Assembly: GCA_964006375.1 (NCBI GenBank)
Contig: OZ023266.1
Span: forward strand, 157,694,292 to 157,758,291
From: Tillus elongatus
Lineage: Eukaryota > Arthropoda > Insecta > Coleoptera > Cleridae
Direction: 5' to 3'
DNA: 64,000 bases
Under the pieces are notes generated by a model. The model made no database searches and was not told where the DNA came from. It was given only the letters and a program-made list of their open reading frames with translations. The translations under genes and the position numbers were made by a program. Positions within the stretch are counted from its first letter, which is position 1. Each line of letters starts with the position of its first letter. Below, in pieces: positions 58,868 to 64,000 of this stretch.

Positions 58868-59003
58868 AGTTTTATAAAAACAAAAGTCTAGACGCAGCAA
58901 GTGCGTTATCGTAGTGAATTTTCATAAACATGTTTTTAATGGCAAATATGTCTTTTTTTTTAAAGAGAAAGCAGGCAGAAAATTTTCTTATCAGTATAAC
59001 CTA
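58868..59003 (-). repeat. Foldback module, cut by pogo-like element
   Basis: Begins GTCTAGACGCAGCAAGTGCG and stops at the TA where the pogo-like element starts. Confidence 0.7.
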
Positions 59004-59680
59004 CAGTAGAGTCCGGATCTTACGAGTAGCATATTTAACGAGCAAATTTTGGTGATTTGAATGGACTTGTCTAAGAGACAGTACTAAAATGTTTCTGATT
59101 TAACGAGACCGCTTTTCAGGCGATTTCGGTTTTAGCGAGGTGATTATTGCGCCGATGATTTTAAAGTGCGAGGAGGATATTGTCCAGGCTAGTCGTTCCA
59201 ACGATATTGACAACAAGAGAAAAAGTGTAAAAACAAGCGACATAGAGAACTTGGACACAACATTGTTTGATTGGTTCAAATATCAGAGGCACGCAAGCAT
59301 TGCTATAAGCGGTCTATTTCTCCAGGAGACAGCTGTTTCTCTTGGTAGAGAAATGGGATATGGAGAGAATTTTCAGTGTTCTACAAGTTGGATTTCTCGT
59401 TTTAAACAAGACATTCAATTTCAGGAAAATTTTCTGGGGAAGCGATATTTGTAAATAAGGAAGTCACATCTGCCTTCAAAATAACTTCCAAGAAATATCC
59501 GAGGAATATCAGGCATTTGATGTCTTCAATGCAGACTAGACACGACTTTTTTACAAAATCTTGCCGGACAAAACTGTAAAATGCAAAAACGAAAAATGTG
59601 TTGGTGGCAAGTTATCCAAAGAGCCACTGACTACTAGTTTGTGTAAATTATGATGGTTGTGGGTTTCGAAGACTATTGGT
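59004..59680 (+). mobile_element. Pogo/Tigger-like element, 5' part
   Basis: Starts CAGTAGAGTCCGGATCTTAC just after TA, a terminus typical of Tigger/pogo. It carries the HTH region and part of the DDE region, then fades. No right terminus found. Confidence 0.75.
59140..59640 (+). pseudogene. Tigger/jerky-like transposase fragment (CENP-B HTH)
   Basis: Frame 59140..59454 (104 codons) has KTSDIENLDTTLFDWFKYQR, AISGLFLQETAVSLGREMGY, then CSTSWISRFKQ, the second helix-turn-helix of CENP-B/Tc5-type DNA-binding domains. After frameshifts, DVFNADxTRLFYKILP and CKNEKCVGGKLSKEPLT match the start of the DDE catalytic region (NADE-type motif, with Glu lost to a stop). The remainder is missing. Clearly dead. 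Confidence 0.8.
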
Positions 59681-59744
59681 TACTGGTAAAGCACAAAAAC
59701 TAAGATGTTTTAAAAATGTAGAGTTTGTCGGTGAAATATGTTGC

Positions 59745-60200
59745 TAATAAAAAAATTTCGGGACGCAGCAAGTGCGTTATGGTAGCGAATTTTCTTTAAA
59801 ATATTTTTAACAACAAATGTCTTTCTTTGATGAAAGCAGGCATAAAATTCGGTTGCCTATATAGTAGAAACAATGTACCATATTTCATCGAAATAACTTT
59901 ATTGTTTGAAAATATATAAACATTTTTCAAAAGTCTGGATGCAGGAAGTGTGTTATCGTAGTGAATTTCCATAAAAATGTTTTTAATAGCAAATGCGAGC
60001 AGGCATCAATCTGATTACCGATATAGCCTATGTAGTAGAAACAATGTACTATATTTTATCAAAATTACTTATGGTTTGAAAATATACAAAAATTTTCCGA
60101 AAATAAACTTAAATGTTGGTTTCCTAACCAACAAAGCTTACGCTGATAGCAAATTGAGTTATTGAAATTTGAAGGATTTAAAGAAAATTCGGTAAATTTG
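59745..60200 (-). repeat. Nested foldback modules
   Basis: One module starts at about 59759 (GGACGCAGCAAGTGCGTTATGG). A second starts inside it at about 59932 (AGTCTGGATGCAGGAAGTG). The outer one is interrupted by the inner. Confidence 0.7.
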
Positions 60201-63200
60201 CAGATTAGCTCTCGAATGCTTTTCAAAAAATTATTTTCAGAAACATTACTGGAACCCCAGCTGGATGCACAAACCAGAAGAAAAATTTCTTGTTCACAGC
60301 CCCCAAACAAGCTACGGGACTGGGAGTGAATAGGGGTGCTGGGCGGGGTAGGTAGTAAAAAGGAAATATGAGCAGAAAATGCGAAGAAAACTGCTTGAAA
60401 GCTGTCTATTTGAAGCCATATCCCCATGAAATCCTGCCTACCTCGCACAGCACCCCTATTTGCCCGAGGTGAAGTTGGAAGAAAAGACATACTATGGATA
60501 AAACTCTCTCTCAGGGCTGCAACTAAATTCATCTGTTGCATTTACCGGTCACCTTCTGACAACAACTTTGTCCAGCTCTTTGACTACCTTTCTGAAAAAA
60601 CCGACTATCTGATTTCTGAATATCCTTCCTCCGAGGTCACTATTCTTGGCGACTTCAATGTCCATAATAAGGAATGGCTAGGATCTTCAAAAACCGATCC
60701 ACAAGGAAGAGCAGCGGAGGCCTTTGCAGTCAGCAATTCTTTGGCCAATATGGTTCAGCAACCTACTTACTTTCCTCGTATCCCAACACACAGCTCAAAT
60801 CCCTTGGATCTCCTTCTTACTACAAACCCTGAATGCTATAAGATATCAGTCACCGCCCCCCTTGGTCGCTCAGACCACGGCATGGTCACTGCTTCCTGTG
60901 CAATGCAACCCGAGGTCACACAGTCATCACACCCACGTATCGTTTGGCACTACAACTCCGCAAACTGGGACGAAATGCGGAATTACTTTTCCTCATTTCC
61001 ATGGGCGTCTGTCTACTTCTCTCATCCTGACCCCTCTGATATCTCACAAAACGTCACCGAAATTATCCAAGCTGGCATGGAATTATTTATTCCACGTACA
61101 CAGAAAACCTCTTCAGCCACACAAAAGCCCTGGTTCTCTAAATCCTGTGACAAGGCCAGACTTGAAAAGGTCAAAGCTCACAAAACGCTTCTACACAATC
61201 CCAGTCAAGAAAATCGTCAAGCATTCAACGACGCAAGAAACCGCTATGTCCGCATTCTTTCTGAGGCAAAAAACTCGTTTAATAACCACATCAAAAACAA
61301 AGTCCTCTCAAGCTCCAACGGCGGCAAACCCTTCTGGACTCTTGCTAAGTCTATTGGGAATAATTTCTGCAAGAGCACGTTCCCACCTCTTGTCTCAGGG
61401 GATGAAATTGTTTCTACCGCCCTGGGCAAGGCTGAACTTTTTGCTTCGTTGTTCGCCGGAAATTCTACTCTCAACCCACCTCCAAATGTTCAACCACCAA
61501 CAGTCCCCAATGTCGCGCATAAAATGACTGATATCATTTTCAAAACTAAAAAGGTACGAAAGATGCTCTCTTCTCTTAATACCAGGAAAGCCTCTGGCCT
61601 TGACGAGATCCCAGCAACCTTGACGAGATCCCAACAATAACAAATGTCTTTCTTTGATGAAAGCAGGCATAAAATTCGGTTGCCTATATAGTAGAAACAA
61701 TGTACCATATTTCATCGAAATAACTTTATTGTTTGAAAATATATAAACATTTTTCAAAAGTCTGGATGCAGGAAGTGTGTTATCGTAGTGAATTTCCATA
61801 AAAATGTTTTTAATAGCAAATGCGAGCAGGCATCAATCTGATTACCGATATAGCCTATGTAGTAGAAACAATGTACTATATTTTATCAAAATTACTTATG
61901 GTTTGAAAATATACAAAAATTTTCCGAAAATAAACTTAAATGTTGGTTTCCTAACCAACAAAGCTTACGCTGATAGCAAATTGAGTTATTGAAATTTGAA
62001 GGATTTAAAGAAAATTCGGTAAATTTGCAGATTAGCTCTCGAATGCTTTTCAAAAAATTATTTTCAGAAACATTACTGGAACCCCAGCTGGATGCACAAA
62101 CCAGAAGAAAAATTTCTTGTTCACAGCCCCCAAACAAGCTACGGGACTGGGAGTGAATAGGGGTGCTGGGCGGGGTAGGTAGTAAAAAGGAAATATGAGC
62201 AGAAAATGCGAAGAAAACTGCTTGAAAGCTGTCTATTTGAAGCCATATCCCCATGAAATCCTGCCTACCTCGCACAGCACCCCTATTTGCTCGAGGTGAA
62301 GTTGGAAGAAAAGACATACTATGGATAAAACTCTCTCTCAGGGCTGCAACTAAATTCATCTGTTGCATTTACCGGTCACCTTCTGACAACAACTTTGTCC
62401 AGCTCTTTGACTACCTTTCTGAAAAAACCGACTATCTGATTTCTGAATATCCTTCCTCCGAGGTCACTATTCTTGGCGACTTCAATGTCCATAATAAGGA
62501 ATGGCTAGGATCTTCAAAAACCGATCCACAAGGAAGAGCAGCGGAGGCCTTTGCAGTCAGCAATTCTTTGGCCAATATGGTTCAGCAACCTACTTACTTT
62601 CCTCGTATCCCAACACACAGCTCAAATCCCTTGGATCTCCTTCTTACTACAAACCCTGAATGCTATAAGATATCAGTCACCGCCCCCCTTGGTCGCTCAG
62701 ACCACGGCATGGTCACTGCTTCCTGTGCAATGCAACCCGAGGTCACACAGTCATCACACCCACGTATCGTTTGGCACTACAACTCCGCAAACTGGGACGA
62801 AATGCGGAATTACTTTTCCTCATTTCCATGGGCGTCTGTCTACTTCTCTCATCCTGACCCCTCTGATATCTCACAAAACGTCACCGAAATTATCCAAGCT
62901 GGCATGGAATTATTTATTCCACGTACACAGAAAACCTCTTCAGCCACACAAAAGCCCTGGTTCTCTAAATCCTGTGACAAGGCCAGACTTGAAAAGGTCA
63001 AAGCTCACAAAACGCTTCTACACAATCCCAGTCAAGAAAATCGTCAAGCATTCAACGACGCAAGAAACCGCTATGTCCGCATTCTTTCTGAGGCAAAAAA
63101 CTCGTTTAATAACCACATCAAAAACAAAGTCCTCTCAAGCTCCAACGGCGGCAAACCCTTCTGGACTCTTGCTAAGTCTATTGGGAATAATTTCTGCAAG

Positions 63201-63444
63201 AGCACGTTCCCACCTCTTGTCTCAGGGGATGAAATTGTTTCTACCGCCCTGGGCAAGGCTGAACTTTTTGCTTCGTTGTTCGCCGGAAATTCTACTCTCA
63301 ACCCACCTCCAAATGTTCAACCACCAACAGTCCCCAATGTCGCGCATAAAATGACTGATATCATTTTCAAAACTAAAAAGGTACGAAAGATGCTCTCTTC
63401 TCTTAATACCAGGAAAGCCTCTGGCCTTGACGAGATCCCAGCAA
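59812..63444 (+). repeat. 1.8-kb tandem duplication
   Basis: 59812..61617 (1806 bp) is repeated at 61639..63444 with an offset of exactly 1827 and at most a few differences (seen: CCCGAG versus CTCGAG at 60463/62290). The 21 bp between, 61618..61638, are a near copy of 61598..61617 (CCTTGACGAGATCCCAGCAA). Confidence 0.95.
60474..61617 (+). pseudogene. Jockey-like LINE, duplicated truncated copy
   Basis: LINE homology starts at about 60474. The preceding codons in the open frame (from 60426) are not LINE. It contains GDFN (about 60650), SDH (about 60872) and the linker up to RKASGLDEIPA, and ends at the duplication junction. The frame 60426..61640 is open for 404 codons. Confidence 0.88.
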
Positions 63445-64000
63445 TTGTTCTCAAAAAATGCGCACCAGAACTTGCCCCTGTCCTGACTCGTCTGTTTCAG
63501 ATATCTTACAATAAAGGCATATTCCCTAGTAACTGGAAAACTGCTCGAGTACAACCCATCCCCAAGAAAGGATCCAAAGCGCTTCCTAGCAACTACAGGC
63601 CTATTTCTCTCCTTTCAGTCATCTCTAAAGTGATGGAAAAGTATATAAACACCGAACTACTAAAATTCCTTGAAAAACACAGTCTAATCCACGACAGGCA
63701 GTATGGATTCCGTCAGCGCAGATCGACTGCCGACCTCCTTTCCTTTGTCACCCATTCTTGGAACAAGTCTATGGAACTACACGGTGAATCCCAGATTGTC
63801 GCTCTAGACATATCCAAAGCATTCGACCAGGTCTGGCACGCAGCGCTGCTTAATAAACTTCCGGCCTATGGCCTACCACCAAAACTTTGTACCTGGACAG
63901 CAAATTTCCTCTCCAACAGGAGCATATCTGTTGTTGTGGATGGCCATTCCTTTAACTGTATTCAATTAATGCAGGAGTTCCTCAAGGTTCAGCTTTAGCC
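62301..64000 (+). pseudogene. Jockey-like LINE, longest copy, runs off the window
   Basis: Open frame 62253..63998 (581 codons). Endonuclease motifs: GDFN at residues 75-78 and SDH at 149-151. The linker is followed by the RT start RKASGLDEIPAIVLKKCAPE, NYRPISLLSVISKVMEKYI, YGFRQRRSTADLL and ALDISKAFDQVWH (first catalytic Asp). A 1-nt loss at about 63952 (relative to 8.67 kb) shifts the last residues, so GVPQGSALAPT appears in another frame. The 5' end is truncated, as in the first duplicate. Apart from that shift the coding sequence looks young. Confidence 0.9.

Noticed and set aside
58634..58900. Minus-strand ORF of 88 codons
   Set aside because: It is antisense to the splice-bounded plus-strand candidate exon and has no motif.
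60724..61527. Overlapping 267-codon frame (repeated at 62551)
   Set aside because: It overlaps the LINE endonuclease frame in another phase and has no motifs.

Overview
The window looks like AT-rich nuclear DNA from an insect. It holds two exons of one conserved host gene, both on the minus strand: a rutabaga-type (Ca2+/calmodulin-class) adenylate cyclase. They sit at 30328..30439 and 4203..4489 and together encode most of the first cytoplasmic catalytic domain (C1a). They join in phase 0 across a 25.8 kb intron. Almost everything in that intron, and most of the sequence beyond it, is transposable-element debris. The order of insect cannot be fixed from this sequence. Three weaker splice-bounded reading frames (31907..32008 and 33384..33495 on minus, 58589..58787 on plus) may be further host exons.

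Layout. 1-6.5 kb: a dispersed repeat, a tRNA-derived SINE, two copies of a long-TIR mariner-like element and the cyclase exon. 8.3-13 kb: two LINE remnants of different clades, one carrying a striking double palindrome. 14.5-17.7 kb: a SINE and a third mariner copy inserted in the dispersed repeat. 18.5-21.3 kb: a minisatellite, a possible LTR end with a primer-binding-like site, and a CR1/L2-like LINE. 22.65-25.36 kb: a hAT element with an exact 8-bp target duplication. 28-30 kb: an RNase H-bearing LINE. 33.6-35.8 kb: a hammerhead-ribozyme repeat split by a second type of mariner. 36-45 kb: dispersed repeat, a GC-rich RNase H LINE, a DNA transposon with a THAP fragment, a Penelope-like (GIY-YIG) remnant and another mariner remnant. 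45-49 kb: little that can be assigned. 49-64 kb: several copies of one jockey-like LINE, including a recent 1.8 kb tandem duplication, plus a 770-bp inverted repeat, a second hammerhead repeat and a pogo/Tigger remnant.

The most interesting thread is a set of hammerhead (or hammerhead-like) ribozymes of at least three sequence families, several in tandem or inverted repeat arrangements, together with a Penelope-like endonuclease remnant. The copy at 33632..33677 (minus) has all core nucleotides, a perfect stem II and an extended stem I, and is predicted to be active. No TE coding region seen here is intact. Thirteen long (TA)n tracts recur, several at the same internal site of the dispersed repeat.
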